Below, one piece after another: positions 34,672 through 44,322 of a stretch of 64,000 nt of DNA (position 1 is its first letter; the number at the start of each line of letters is the position of its first letter). The DNA is taken from NCBI GenBank assembly GCA_947501805.1, contig CANMXJ010000006.1:1-64000 (forward strand). Reading direction: 5' to 3'. The translations under genes were made by a program, and so were the position numbers. The DNA is from an uncultured Sulfitobacter sp. Its GTDB lineage: Bacteria; Pseudomonadota; Alphaproteobacteria; Rhodobacterales; Rhodobacteraceae. Under the pieces are notes generated by a model that saw only the letters and a program-made list of their open reading frames with translations, ran no database searches and had not been told where the DNA came from.

Positions 34672-35193
34672 ATGAAGCGTTGGATTTTGAGTATCGCCTT
34701 GAGCATTCTGGCGACGGCAGCGTGGGCGGTGCCGCGTGATATGTCTTTTGCGAATATCGACGGCGGGACATTGAACCTGAGCGAATGGGCGGGGCAACCG
34801 ATTTTGGTGGTGAACACAGCATCACAATGCGGGTTTACCGGCCAATACGCAGGGCTTCAGAGGTTATATGATACCTACAAGTCACGCGGGTTGGTGGTGT
34901 TGGCGGTGCCCTCAGATGACTTTAATCAGGAGTTAGGGACTGCTGAAGAAATTAAAGAGTTCTGCGAGATCAGCTTTGGTCTTGATCTGCCAATGGCGGA
35001 TATCACTCGGGTCAGAGGCTCCAGGGCGCATCCGTTCTATCAGGCGGTCAGAGCCGAGACCGGTTTTGTGCCACGCTGGAATTTCAACAAGGTGCTGATC
35101 GGGCCGGATGGTGCCGTTGTCGACACTTGGGGCTCTTCTGCAAAACCGATGTCATCCGCTATCCGCAGTACGATCGAGCCGTTATTGAAGTGA
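34672..35193 (+). CDS. Exported glutathione peroxidase-like protein
   Basis: The 173-residue protein has a signal peptide (MKRWILSIALSILATAAWA) and a peroxidase domain with peroxidatic Cys53 in NTASQCGFTGQYAGLQ, where some homologues have selenocysteine, plus FVPRWNFNKVLI with the conserved Trp-Asn. It would detoxify peroxides in the periplasm; thioredoxin-like or glutathione reductants are possible. The ATG at 34672 with GGAGG upstream is chosen over the longer frame from 34555 because the signal peptide begins there. Confidence 0.9.
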   Translation: MKRWILSIALSILATAAWAVPRDMSFANIDGGTLNLSEWAGQPILVVNTASQCGFTGQYAGLQRLYDTYKSRGLVVLAVPSDDFNQELGTAEEIKEFCEISFGLDLPMADITRVRGSRAHPFYQAVRAETGFVPRWNFNKVLIGPDGAVVDTWGSSAKPMSSAIRSTIEPLLK

Positions 35194-35255
35194 ACCGTAT
35201 AAGTTTGAATGCACTGTCTTTGCAGCTCGGGTTGGTGCAAAATGGTGAGGGTCTG

Positions 35256-36245
35256 TCACTTGGTCTTCTCCGCCCATAACGTCTTGCCGTCCGAGGCTTC
35301 CATCCCCGGGGGATGACCAAAGGCAACACGATAGCTTTTGGAGAAATGTGAAAGGGATTGGAAGCCGCAAGCGACGCAAACATCTGTGACACTAAGGTCT
35401 GTCTGGCGCAAAAGGTTGCGTGCCTTTTCGAGCCGTAGATGCAGGTAGTAGCGTTTTGGAGAGGTGCCAAGATACCTCGCAAACAGCCGTTCGAGTTGGC
35501 GGGTAGAGAGTTTGACCACATCGGCAATCCCGTCTGGACGCAGCGGATCTTCCAGGTTGTCTTCCATAATCTGCATCGCCATCAGCAACTTGGTATTGCG
35601 TACTTCGGGTCGTGATTGCAGTGACATGCGCTGTCCCTGCGAATGCGCGCGTGGCACGGTATAGACCATCTGGTCCGCGACCCATGTAGCGATGTCTTGT
35701 CCGTAATCCTCGCGTACGCGGTGCAGCATAAGATCCATCGACGCTGCACCGCCAGCGGACGTGAACACGCGGCCATCAACGGAATAAAGGGTGTCTTCCA
35801 TGATTACATCAGGCAGCATTTCGGCAAGGGCGGTTTTGTATTCCCAATGTGTTGTGACCCGTTTGCCGCCAATCAATCCGGCAAGGGCCAGAGTGTAGGT
35901 GCCCGAGGATAATGCGCCGTAGTCCATACCCTTGCGGGTCTCGCGGCGCAGCCAGTTGACGACCGGTTTGGTGCTGCTGCGTCCTGCGTTTTCACCGGCA
36001 CAGACGATCAACGTTTCGTTGCGATCGAGGTTCGGGAGAGCGGCGTTCACCTCAACTCGGACACCGTTGTAGGAGGTGACGGGTTCGCCGTCCTCCGAGA
36101 TCAGTCGCCAATCATAGAATTTGCACCCGGACGGGTGGTGGTTGGCCAGCGAGAGACAATCCAGCGCGCATGAAAAGCCGAGAGGCGAAAAGCCAGGAAG
36201 CAACAGGAAGGCATAGGTTTTGGGCGTTTCAGGGCACTTATTCAT
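35256..36245 (-). CDS. GlxA-type AraC regulator with DJ-1/PfpI domain
   Basis: The 329-residue regulator has an N-terminal DJ-1/PfpI-like domain (about 10-190) in which the usual nucleophile elbow reads GALSSGTYTLALAG, with Ser instead of Cys, so it is probably a ligand sensor. A C-terminal AraC domain follows (ADVVKLSTRQLERLFARYLG and VTDVCVACGFQSLSHFSKSY). Relatives control betaine, carnitine or arginine use. The target is unknown; it ends facing the peroxidase gene and begins 63 bp from the EamA gene end. Confidence 0.9.
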   Translation of the reverse strand: MNKCPETPKTYAFLLLPGFSPLGFSCALDCLSLANHHPSGCKFYDWRLISEDGEPVTSYNGVRVEVNAALPNLDRNETLIVCAGENAGRSSTKPVVNWLRRETRKGMDYGALSSGTYTLALAGLIGGKRVTTHWEYKTALAEMLPDVIMEDTLYSVDGRVFTSAGGAASMDLMLHRVREDYGQDIATWVADQMVYTVPRAHSQGQRMSLQSRPEVRNTKLLMAMQIMEDNLEDPLRPDGIADVVKLSTRQLERLFARYLGTSPKRYYLHLRLEKARNLLRQTDLSVTDVCVACGFQSLSHFSKSYRVAFGHPPGMEASDGKTLWAEKTK

Positions 36246-36308
36246 GCGCGTAATCTAGACGCGAACCCTGCGGTTCCGAGGTTTGTTTTGCGGCATGTTG
36301 TGTCGTGA

Positions 36309-37178
36309 TCAGGCCTTGCGCTGGCGTGAAATCTGGACTGCCAGAATACCCGCGGTGATGATTGCCACACCGAGGATGTCACGCGCACCAAGTGATTCCG
36401 AGAGAAGCAGCGCGGCGATGGCAACCCCGAAGAACGGGTTCAGAAAGTGAAAAGTTGCGGCGCGTGTTGCGCCGATGCGATTGACCAGCCAGAACCAGAT
36501 GATCGTCGCGGCCAGTCCCGGAACGAGGCAGGTGTAAGTGAAGGCGAGGGCCAGTTTCCAGCTTGGGTTCACATAGGGTGTTTCGAACGCAAGTGTAGCA
36601 AATGTCAGGGCGACACAGCCAACCAGCATTTGCAGGCCCACGATCATTAGGAAATTTCCGCCGGATGTGGCCCCGCGCACAACTAAAGTTGCGATCGTGA
36701 GGGCAATTACACCGATGACGCAGAGGCCGACACCGAACATGTCCACGCCACCGCCGAGGCGCGCGCCCATGATGATAGTCACACCGATAACGCCAGCGAT
36801 AAGCCCTGCGATGCCAAGTGGTTTGAGTTTTTCGCCCAATACTACCCATGCGGCAAAGCCGACGAGCAACGGCATGGTGGATGCGATGATTGCGGCAAGA
36901 GATGCTTCGACAGTTTGCATGGCGACGAAATTCAGCCCTAGATAAACAGCATTTTGCAGGATGCCAAACACGATTGTGGCGCGCCATTGGGCTGGTGTCA
37001 GGCGCATCGTCTGGCCCAGTGCCAGCGCGATCGCAACACCAAGTAGACCGGAAATAAGGTAGCGCAGGGACAGCGCAAACAGCGGCGACATATCCGCAAC
37101 AATGATCCGCGCCGAGGTGAAGGCCGAGGACCACATGACAGCAAAGGCGAGGCCCATCAGTATTGCGCGTATGTCCAT
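36309..37178 (-). CDS. EamA-family drug/metabolite transporter
   Basis: The 289-residue membrane protein has about ten hydrophobic helices in two EamA repeats, starting with GLAFAVMWSSAFTSARIIV and a second repeat after IAGVIGVTIIMGARLGGG. It likely exports or imports a metabolite; the substrate cannot be inferred. The frame is open to 37250, but the ATG at 37178 matches the family start. Confidence 0.88.
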   Translation of the reverse strand: MDIRAILMGLAFAVMWSSAFTSARIIVADMSPLFALSLRYLISGLLGVAIALALGQTMRLTPAQWRATIVFGILQNAVYLGLNFVAMQTVEASLAAIIASTMPLLVGFAAWVVLGEKLKPLGIAGLIAGVIGVTIIMGARLGGGVDMFGVGLCVIGVIALTIATLVVRGATSGGNFLMIVGLQMLVGCVALTFATLAFETPYVNPSWKLALAFTYTCLVPGLAATIIWFWLVNRIGATRAATFHFLNPFFGVAIAALLLSESLGARDILGVAIITAGILAVQISRQRKA

Positions 37179-37310
37179 CGGGATTCCGTTTCTATTTGGC
37201 GTAGAGTTTCGCAAGTTCGAGTGGAGGGCAAGAGGCGTCCTGACAGGCATCTATCGTGGCACGGATTTCTATCTGCCTGTGGCGCGTTTTAAGGTCACAT
37301 ACTGGACAAT

Positions 37311-37340
37311 AAAAAAGGGCCGCCAGATGGCGACCCTTTG
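37311..37340 (-). terminator. Rho-independent terminator of the HU gene
   Basis: On the minus strand, AAAGGGTCGCC pairs with GGCGGCCCTTT around an ATCT loop (one mismatch) and runs into a T-tract. It begins 22 bp after the HU stop and is the clearest terminator in the window. Confidence 0.9.
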
Positions 37341-37361
37341 AAATAGCTGTTTCAAAGAAAC

Positions 37362-37652
37362 TTAGCCGTTCACGCTGTCTTTCAACGCTTTGGCGATGGT
37401 CATTTTCACAACCTTGTCCGCGTCTTTTTTGAACTGCTCACCCGTTGCAGGGTTACGTACCATGCGCTCTGGGCGCTCGCGGCAGTAGATTTTGCCAACG
37501 CCGGGAAGGGTGACTGCACCGCCGCCGGAAACTTCTTTGGTGATCAGGTTACAAACGGCCTCGAGTGCTGCGCCTGCTGATTTCTTGTCTGCGCCCATTT
37601 CATCTGCCAGTGCGGCGACGAGCTGAGTCTTTGTCATTGGTTTGGTTGCCAT
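37362..37652 (-). CDS. HU-family nucleoid protein
   Basis: The 96-residue DNA-bending protein has the HU/IHF fold with GVGKIYCRERPERMVRNPATG, the beta-arm region with the conserved Arg/Asn-Pro tip, and a helical dimerisation N-terminus (TKTQLVAALADEMGADKKSA). It compacts DNA and probably acts as a homodimer. It is transcribed alone, followed by a strong terminator. Confidence 0.95.
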   Translation of the reverse strand: MATKPMTKTQLVAALADEMGADKKSAGAALEAVCNLITKEVSGGGAVTLPGVGKIYCRERPERMVRNPATGEQFKKDADKVVKMTIAKALKDSVNG

Positions 37653-37792
37653 GTTCTTTTTCTCCTAAGACCGCCCGATGTTGGGCCTTCTGCGCAGAAA
37701 CTAACGGTATGTTGTGGAGGAACACAACGCATATTGCGTAGATAATCAGTGAAAACAGCGTTTTTTTGCTGTTTTTGCAGGGATTAGCGACT

Positions 37793-39256
37793 TCAGAGGA
37801 ACGCTGTTTCGTCAAACGAGCGTAATTTCCGGCTATGTATGCGTTCTAGCGGGGTGCTGCGCAAGAGTTCCATAGCACGGATTCCGATCATCAAATGGCG
37901 CGCCACTTGTGTTTTATAGAAGTCTGACGCCATGCCCGGCAGCTTTAACTCGCCGTGCAATGGCTTGTCCGAGACACAAAGAAGGGTGCCATAGGGGACG
38001 CGGAAACGGTAACCGTTTGCGGCAATGGTGGCGCTTTCCATATCCAGAGCGATAGAGCGGGATTGTGACAGGCGTTGCACCGGTCCGGACTGGTCGCGCA
38101 GCTCCCAGTTGCGGTTGTCGATGGTGGCCACGGTGCCGGTACGCATGATGCGTTTCAGTTCATAGCCCTCAAGCTGGGTTACTTGTGCTACGGATTGTTC
38201 CAGCGCGATCTGGATTTCTGCAAGCGCGGGAATGGGTGTCCAGACTGGTAGGTCATCATCCAGAACGTGATCTTCGCGTAGGTAGGCGTGGGCTAGGACG
38301 AAATCACCCAAGGCCTGCGTGTTGCGCAGGCCCGCGCAGTGACCAACCATTAGCCACGCATGAGGGCGCAGCACGGCGATGTGATCGGTCGCGGTCTTGG
38401 CGTTTGAGGGGCCGACACCGATGTTGACCAGCGTGATGCCAGAGCCATCCGCGCGTTTCAGATGATAGGTTGGCATTTGCGGCATCTTGAGCGTTTCGGG
38501 GATCGGCGTATCGCTGTCGGTGATCTCCACATTGCCGGTTGAGACAAAAGAAGTGTAGCCGCTGTTCGGGTCGTTCAACTGGGCGCGGGCGTAATCTTCG
38601 AACTCGGTCACATAGAACTGGTAGTTGGTGAACAACACGTGACACTGGAAGTGCTCTGCGTCTGTGGCGGTATAATGTGACAGCCGGGCAAGCGAATAAT
38701 CGACGCGCTGGGCGGTGAAGGGGGCAAGAGGGCGCACGTTGTCGACGGGTACATAAGTGCCGTTGGCGATATCATCGTTAGTGGTGCTGAGGTCCGGCAC
38801 ATCAAAAATATCGCGCAAGGTGAAGTCAGCGGCACCGTCTTGGGGGATATTCACTGCATTGTCGCCTGTGACAGCAAAATGCACGGGAATTGGTGTGTCT
38901 GACGTGGCGATCGTCACGGGTTGGTTGTGGTTTTCAATTAGCAGGCCGATCTGTTGAATCAGGTAGTTTCTGAACAGATCAGGGCGGGTGATCGTCGCCG
39001 AAAACGAGCCAGGTGATGACACATGTCCAAAGCTGAGGCGGCTGTCGACCTGTGCATAGCTTGAAGTGCGAAACCGGATTTCGGGATAATAGGCGCGGAT
39101 GCGGATGCCGGTTGGTGGCGTTTCCAGAACCATTGCAAACTGTTCCCGCAGGAAACCTGTGGCTTGCATGTAGAGCGTGGTCAGGTGGTCCACCGCTTCG
39201 GTCGCAGTCCTGAATTCTTGCGGCGCTGGTGTGTCTGGCGTATGGATCTTGCTCAT
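37793..39256 (-). CDS. amn: AMP nucleosidase
   Basis: The 487-residue enzyme hydrolyses AMP to adenine and ribose 5-phosphate. It has the N-terminal AMN domain and a C-terminal nucleoside-phosphorylase fold with VGHCAGLRNTQALGDFVLAHAYLR and ALDMESATIAANGYRFRVPYG, where the Asp/Glu bind the nucleobase and ribose. Length matches E. coli Amn. It overlaps the adenine deaminase stop (ATGA), which would convert its product. Confidence 0.95.
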   Translation of the reverse strand: MSKIHTPDTPAPQEFRTATEAVDHLTTLYMQATGFLREQFAMVLETPPTGIRIRAYYPEIRFRTSSYAQVDSRLSFGHVSSPGSFSATITRPDLFRNYLIQQIGLLIENHNQPVTIATSDTPIPVHFAVTGDNAVNIPQDGAADFTLRDIFDVPDLSTTNDDIANGTYVPVDNVRPLAPFTAQRVDYSLARLSHYTATDAEHFQCHVLFTNYQFYVTEFEDYARAQLNDPNSGYTSFVSTGNVEITDSDTPIPETLKMPQMPTYHLKRADGSGITLVNIGVGPSNAKTATDHIAVLRPHAWLMVGHCAGLRNTQALGDFVLAHAYLREDHVLDDDLPVWTPIPALAEIQIALEQSVAQVTQLEGYELKRIMRTGTVATIDNRNWELRDQSGPVQRLSQSRSIALDMESATIAANGYRFRVPYGTLLCVSDKPLHGELKLPGMASDFYKTQVARHLMIGIRAMELLRSTPLERIHSRKLRSFDETAFL

Positions 39257-41055
39257 GTATGTGGCTCTAATACTGGAATAAATTCAAATGTGCGGACGTC
39301 GACAAGGCCGAGGTCCGAGATACGCAGTTCGGGGATGACGACCAGCGCCAGCAGTGAATGTTGCATATAGGCATTGTTCAGGGCGCAGCCGCAATCGCGC
39401 ATGGCTTGCATCATCTGATCAGCCTTGGCGGCGATTTCTGATGCCGGGCTGTCCGACATCAGACCTGCAATCGGGAGTTCGACAAGCGCAAGTTCTGTGC
39501 CGTCGCGGAAAATGGTGATGCCACCACCAACCTCGCGCAGGCGGTTTGCGGCCAGTGCCATTTGATCAGCATCCGTACCGACAACAATCATGTGATGGCT
39601 GTCATGAGCAACGGTGGAGGCCATGGCCATTTTGCCGTTGTATCCAAAGCCCGAAACAAAGGCGTTGACCACCCCGCCGGTCGCCCGGTGACGCTCGACC
39701 AAGGCGATCTGCGCAACCTCTCCGGTGGGTTGCACGCGTCCATCGGTGACGGGCAGCTCGAATTTGAGAGCGCGTGTGGGGGCTTGGTTCTCGACCACGC
39801 CGATGACGTTGGCGGTGACGCCGTTTGCCCCCTTGGGTGCGTCGATGTGAAAGTCTGTTCCGGTGAGGTCTTTGGCCATGTTGACGGTTTGACGTGCGGC
39901 TTTGGGCCAGTTGAAATGTGGGCAGTCGACAAGGCATTTGCCGTCTTGCGCAACAATCTGACCACGGGCGATAACAGTCTCTATCGGCAGGGTTTTAAGG
40001 TCTGATGTCAGGATCACATCGGCACGGCGGCCCGGTGTAAGGGAACCGATATCGCGTTCTAGCCCGAAGTGTGTCGCGGTGTTGATCGTCGCCATTTGTA
40101 GCGCGATCAGCGGGTCACAACCGCAGTCAATCGCATGGCGCAGAACGCGGTTCATGTGGCCGTCGTTGACCAGCGTACCGGAGTGGCAGTCATCAGTGCA
40201 CAGGATCATGTTGCGCGGATCAAGGCCGCGTTCGGTGATGGCGGTGATTTGCGTCTCTACATCGTACCATGCAGAGCCGAGTCGGATCATCGAGCGCATA
40301 CCTTGGCGCATGCGTGCGATGGCGTCAGCCTCACAGGTGCCCTCATGGTCGTCCGCTGGACCACCTGCAACATAGGCGGCGAAAGCAGGTCCAAGATCGG
40401 GCGAGGCATAGTGCCCGCCGACAGTTTTGCCCGCGCGTTGGGTGGCGGCAATTTCGGCCAGCATTTTTGGATCGGCGTTGGAGACACCGGGGAAATTCAT
40501 CATCTCGCCCAAACCGATGATGCCCGGCCAGTTCATCGCCTCTGCTACGTCTTCGGCGCTGATTTCAAAGCCGGTGGTTTCCATACCGGGGGCGGAAGGC
40601 GCACAGGAGGGCATCTGGGTGAAGATGTTGATAGGCTGCATGAGCGCCTCATCATGCATCATGCGCACGCCTTTGAGGCCAAGCACATTGGCGATCTCAT
40701 GGGGATCGGTGAACATGGAAGTGGTGCCATGTGGGATCACGGCACGGGCAAATTCAGCAGGCGTCAGCATGCCGGATTCTATGTGCATGTGTCCGTCGCA
40801 CAAACCGGGGATCATGTAGCGGCTCTGTGCCTTGATGATCTGTGTCTTGGGACCGCGGCAATGGCTAGCATCCGGACCGACAAAGGCGATCCGCCCTTTG
40901 GTGATGGCGATGTCGTGATCCGGCAGCGCCTCGCGGGTATGTACGTTTACCCATATGCCTCCCGTAATGATCATGTCAGCGGGGCTGCGGCCAGCTGCGG
41001 TGTTGACCAGTTCGGGGGCGATATCGGCCCATGTGGGGAAAGGTTCTTGCGTCAT
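39253..41055 (-). CDS. ade: Adenine deaminase
   Basis: The 600-residue metal-dependent amidohydrolase converts adenine to hypoxanthine and ammonia. The first metal site is GLCDGHMHIESGML, followed by PHGTTSMFTDPHEI and LCTDDCHSGTLVNDGHMN; the C-terminal adenine deaminase domain carries VAHDSHHMIVVG. The ATG at 41055 is used; a GTG at 41070 is possible. It is directly upstream of amn on the minus strand, so the pair turns AMP into hypoxanthine plus ribose 5-phosphate. Confidence 0.94.
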   Translation of the reverse strand: MTQEPFPTWADIAPELVNTAAGRSPADMIITGGIWVNVHTREALPDHDIAITKGRIAFVGPDASHCRGPKTQIIKAQSRYMIPGLCDGHMHIESGMLTPAEFARAVIPHGTTSMFTDPHEIANVLGLKGVRMMHDEALMQPINIFTQMPSCAPSAPGMETTGFEISAEDVAEAMNWPGIIGLGEMMNFPGVSNADPKMLAEIAATQRAGKTVGGHYASPDLGPAFAAYVAGGPADDHEGTCEADAIARMRQGMRSMIRLGSAWYDVETQITAITERGLDPRNMILCTDDCHSGTLVNDGHMNRVLRHAIDCGCDPLIALQMATINTATHFGLERDIGSLTPGRRADVILTSDLKTLPIETVIARGQIVAQDGKCLVDCPHFNWPKAARQTVNMAKDLTGTDFHIDAPKGANGVTANVIGVVENQAPTRALKFELPVTDGRVQPTGEVAQIALVERHRATGGVVNAFVSGFGYNGKMAMASTVAHDSHHMIVVGTDADQMALAANRLREVGGGITIFRDGTELALVELPIAGLMSDSPASEIAAKADQMMQAMRDCGCALNNAYMQHSLLALVVIPELRISDLGLVDVRTFEFIPVLEPHT

Positions 41056-41115
41056 AGCCAAAGGTGACACAGGGTTTGGGCAGGTTCAAGCGGATGCGGT
41101 AACGGAGAGCGGTAA

Positions 41116-41535
41116 ATGGACTATGAGACAGTCGGTGCTGAAGACTTCGGAGCGAGCCTTCGTGGTATCGGGCTAAACCTTCTGGTGCGGGATGTACGCG
41201 CGCAGATTGCATTCTTAGAGACTGTATTCGGGATGCAAGCGTTTCAACCCACGACTGATTTTGCGATTATGACGTATGGCGATCAGGTGTTTCAGTTGCA
41301 TGTCGATGGCACCTATCATTCGAATCCATTGCTGGGATTGTTGCCGGAAAACCCGCCACGGGGTGCGGGGATCGAGATCAGGCTATATGATACGGACCCC
41401 GAAGAGGCTTGTGCGCGGGCCAAGGATGCAGGAGCGACGATTCTGCAGTCGCCGACGGACAAGCCGCACGGTTTGCGTGAAGCCTATATTCTATGTGAGA
41501 ACGGCTATGCTTGGGTGCCGAGCCGGATCAAATAG
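41116..41535 (+). CDS. VOC-family (glyoxalase-like) protein
   Basis: The 139-residue protein has the paired beta-alpha-beta modules of the vicinal oxygen chelate fold (GLNLLVRDVRAQIAFLETVFG; IEIRLYDTDPEEACARAKDAG; REAYILCENGYAW). It may be a lyase, isomerase or binding protein; metal ligands are not complete enough to assign one. It is divergent from ade and starts a plus-strand run with a class II aldolase 12 bp downstream. Confidence 0.85.
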   Translation: MDYETVGAEDFGASLRGIGLNLLVRDVRAQIAFLETVFGMQAFQPTTDFAIMTYGDQVFQLHVDGTYHSNPLLGLLPENPPRGAGIEIRLYDTDPEEACARAKDAGATILQSPTDKPHGLREAYILCENGYAWVPSRIK

Positions 41536-41547
41536 GGGAGTTTTGCG

Positions 41548-42303
41548 ATGACTGTCACACAGATGAAGCTGAATATGGACCATTGGCAGGAACGCGTTGA
41601 TCTGGCGGCTGCGTTCCGTTGGACGGCGCGGCTGGACATGCATGAGAGTGTGGCAAACCATTTCTCACTGGCGGTGAATGACAGCGGCACGCAGTTTCTG
41701 ATGAACCCGAACCAGATGCATTTTGCCCGGATCAAGGCGAGTGACTTGCTGCTGATTGATGCGGATGATCCTGAGACCTATCAGGGGCCAAATGCGCCTG
41801 ATCCTACGGCTTGGGGTTTGCATGGTGGCGTTCACAAGGCATGCCCGCATGCGCGATGTGTGATGCATGTGCATTCGATCTACGCGACAGTTCTGGCCTG
41901 TTTGCAGGACAGCCAACTGCCGCCCATTGATCAGAACGCCTGCACGTTCTTCAACCGGATCGTGATTGATGAGGATTACGGCGGGCTGGCGTTTGAAGAT
42001 GAGGGGGAGCGTTGTGCAAAATTGCTGACGGACCCGAAACAAAAGGTCATGGTGATGGGCTCGCATGGGGTCATGGTGATTGGTGATACGGTCGCGGACA
42101 CCTTTAACAGGCTTTATTATTTCGAACGCGCTGCCGAGACGTATATCAAGGCGTTGCAAACAGGTTTGCCGCTGCGCCGCATCTCGGACGAGATTGCGGA
42201 GAAAACGGCACGGGAGTTGGAAGAATACCCCGAACAGGACGCGCGGCATCTGGCCGAATTGAAGGCGATATTGGACAGCGAAGGGTCCGATTATGCCCAC
42301 TGA
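41548..42303 (+). CDS. Class II aldolase/adducin family protein
   Basis: The 251-residue protein has zinc-binding histidines in CVMHVHSIYATVL and GSHGVMVIG, and a substrate-loop region SVANHFSLAVNDSGTQFLMNP. Family members cleave phosphorylated sugars or act as decarboxylases or non-enzymatic adducin-like proteins. This one belongs to the larger adducin-like group, with an unknown substrate. Its stop overlaps the first desaturase by 11 bases. Confidence 0.9.
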   Translation: MTVTQMKLNMDHWQERVDLAAAFRWTARLDMHESVANHFSLAVNDSGTQFLMNPNQMHFARIKASDLLLIDADDPETYQGPNAPDPTAWGLHGGVHKACPHARCVMHVHSIYATVLACLQDSQLPPIDQNACTFFNRIVIDEDYGGLAFEDEGERCAKLLTDPKQKVMVMGSHGVMVIGDTVADTFNRLYYFERAAETYIKALQTGLPLRRISDEIAEKTARELEEYPEQDARHLAELKAILDSEGSDYAH

Positions 42304-43288
42304 TTTCGAAATCGGCAGCGAGGTAACGCGATGGCATTTCCATCCCGGTACGGCGGTTGAGAACAATCCGCTGTTTGACTGGCCACCGCGACCGGGGGCT
42401 GTTTTGCGCTGGTACAGAGCCTATTGGCTGGTGATTTCGACAACAACTCTTTCGCTTTTGGTCGCGTGTCTGGCGGTTTGGCGTTGGGCACCAACGCTTG
42501 CAGAAACACAGACATTAAGCGCCGGTTGGGTCATTGCGATCTGGCTGGGTTTTTTGATCCCGCATGTGACATTGGCTGGCGGACTGCATCTATGGCTTTA
42601 CCGGGCCAAGGGGCAGGGCATTAAGCGCAAATACGACAAGCGCGGGCAGATCAGTGACAATGGTATGTTTACCTTTCGCTCTCAGGTGCTCGACAATATG
42701 TTCTGGTCGTTGGCAAGCGGGATCAGTTTTGTGACCCTTTATACCGCCGCATGGTTTTGGGCAGCGGGCAATGGCTGGGCCGCGACCACGACATTTTCCG
42801 ACAGTCCGGTCTGGTATGTGGCATGGTTTGCGTTGCTGCCTTTGTGGGGTAGTTTTCACTTTTACTGGGTGCACCGCGCATTGCATCAACCGGCACTTTA
42901 TAGGCACGCGCATGCCTTGCATCATCGCAATGTGAATGTTGGACCGTGGTCGGGCATTTCGATGCATCCTATTGAACATGCGATCTATTTTTCATCGCTA
43001 CTGATCCATTTTGTTGTGCCGACCAGCCCGATGCACATTCTGTTTCACGTCTATACCTTTACCCTGCATCCGATTTGTTCGCATTCGGGGTTTGACGGGT
43101 TGATTGCAGGAGGGACCAAGCGGGTGCAATTGGGGGATTTCTTTCACCAACTGCATCATCGGTATTTCGAGTGTAACTATGGTACGGTCGAGATGCCGTG
43201 GGACAAGTGGTTTGGTACATTCCACGATGGGTCAGAGGATGCCACCAAACGCACACGGGCATTCAAAAAACAGATGTATACAAAATGA
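42293..43288 (+). CDS. Sterol desaturase/fatty acid hydroxylase family protein, copy 1
   Basis: The 331-residue membrane protein has several hydrophobic helices and the three histidine clusters of the di-iron hydroxylase superfamily: HRALHQ, HALHH and HQLHH, with further His in GISMHPIEH. Such enzymes hydroxylate or desaturate lipids, sterols, carotenoids or related chains using oxygen. It overlaps the aldolase gene by 11 bases and the second copy by 4. The substrate is unknown. Confidence 0.88.
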   Translation: MPTDFEIGSEVTRWHFHPGTAVENNPLFDWPPRPGAVLRWYRAYWLVISTTTLSLLVACLAVWRWAPTLAETQTLSAGWVIAIWLGFLIPHVTLAGGLHLWLYRAKGQGIKRKYDKRGQISDNGMFTFRSQVLDNMFWSLASGISFVTLYTAAWFWAAGNGWAATTTFSDSPVWYVAWFALLPLWGSFHFYWVHRALHQPALYRHAHALHHRNVNVGPWSGISMHPIEHAIYFSSLLIHFVVPTSPMHILFHVYTFTLHPICSHSGFDGLIAGGTKRVQLGDFFHQLHHRYFECNYGTVEMPWDKWFGTFHDGSEDATKRTRAFKKQMYTK

Positions 43289-44256
43289 CCGAGCGAACCG
43301 AATGGAACCACACGCCTGAATTGCCCATTGCAGTCTCTCCGCTGTGGCAGTGGCCGCCTAGACCGCTTGCTGTGCTGAAATGGTATGCGGACAGCTGGTT
43401 CTTTCTGACGATCAATATGGGGATATTGGGACTGGCGATGGTCAGTTACTTTTGGCTGTCACCGACGTTAGAGCAGGCTCTAACTTTGGAGTTTGGTTGG
43501 GTTGCGTTGATATTCTTGCGCAACTTTGTCCTGATCACGCTGGTCGCGGGGAGCCTGCATCTGGTGTTCCATACTTATGCGTTGCAGGGCGGTGACAAGA
43601 AGTATGATCCACGGCCATTTCCGCGCAAGGGGCGGATGTTCAGTTTCAAGACGCAGGTCTGGGACAACATGTTCTGGACGCTGGCCAGTGGCGTCACAAT
43701 CTGGTCCGCCTTCGAGATATTGTTCTGGTGGTTGATGGCAAACGGATATGCGCCAACGACAACCTTTGCGCAGAATCCGGTCTGGTTTGTTGCGTTCTTC
43801 TTCGTCGTGCCGGTTTGGGAGAGTTTCTACTTTTACTGGATACATCGGTTGCTGCACACAAATGCGCTTTACCGGTTTCACGCCTTGCACCATCGCAATA
43901 CCGATGTTGGTCCCTGGTCCGGCCTGTCGATGCATCCGGTGGAACATGTGCTTTTCTTTGGAACGGTGGTCATCCATCTAATCCTGCCGACACATCCCAT
44001 ACATCTGATCTTTCATCTGATGTATTATGCGGTGTTTGCGGTCACGACGCATACGGGTTTCGAGGGTCTTTGGGTCGGCAATGCCAAGCGGCTCAGTCTG
44101 GGGACGTTTCACCATCAGATACACCACCGGTATTTCGAGGTGAACTATGGTTCGCTGGATGTGCCTTGGGACAAATTGTTCGGGTCTTTCCATGATGGTA
44201 CGCCAGAGGGAAAGGCGCGTATGAAAGCGCGATTGGCGGCGCGAAAACGGGTCTGA
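43285..44256 (+). CDS. Sterol desaturase/fatty acid hydroxylase family protein, copy 2
   Basis: The 323-residue paralogue of the preceding gene repeats the same framework, FYWIHRLLH, HALHH and HQIHH, with near-identical blocks around NVGPWSG/DVGPWSG and LHHR/IHHR. It evidently arose by tandem duplication. The ATG at 43285 overlaps the previous stop by 4 bases; the longer frame starting at 43198 lies inside copy 1. Two non-identical hydroxylases in a row suggest sequential steps or a heterodimer (inference). Confidence 0.88.
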   Translation: MTERTEWNHTPELPIAVSPLWQWPPRPLAVLKWYADSWFFLTINMGILGLAMVSYFWLSPTLEQALTLEFGWVALIFLRNFVLITLVAGSLHLVFHTYALQGGDKKYDPRPFPRKGRMFSFKTQVWDNMFWTLASGVTIWSAFEILFWWLMANGYAPTTTFAQNPVWFVAFFFVVPVWESFYFYWIHRLLHTNALYRFHALHHRNTDVGPWSGLSMHPVEHVLFFGTVVIHLILPTHPIHLIFHLMYYAVFAVTTHTGFEGLWVGNAKRLSLGTFHHQIHHRYFEVNYGSLDVPWDKLFGSFHDGTPEGKARMKARLAARKRV

Positions 44257-44322
44257 TGCGTTGCACCTGCGGCCTTGCATCGCTTAACTACGCAGCAAGG
44301 TCTTGTGAGGTAGATACGCGCC

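Noticed and set aside
40135..41067. Plus-strand open frame of 310 codons opposite adenine deaminase
   Set aside because: It mirrors the deaminase codons and has no recognisable domain.
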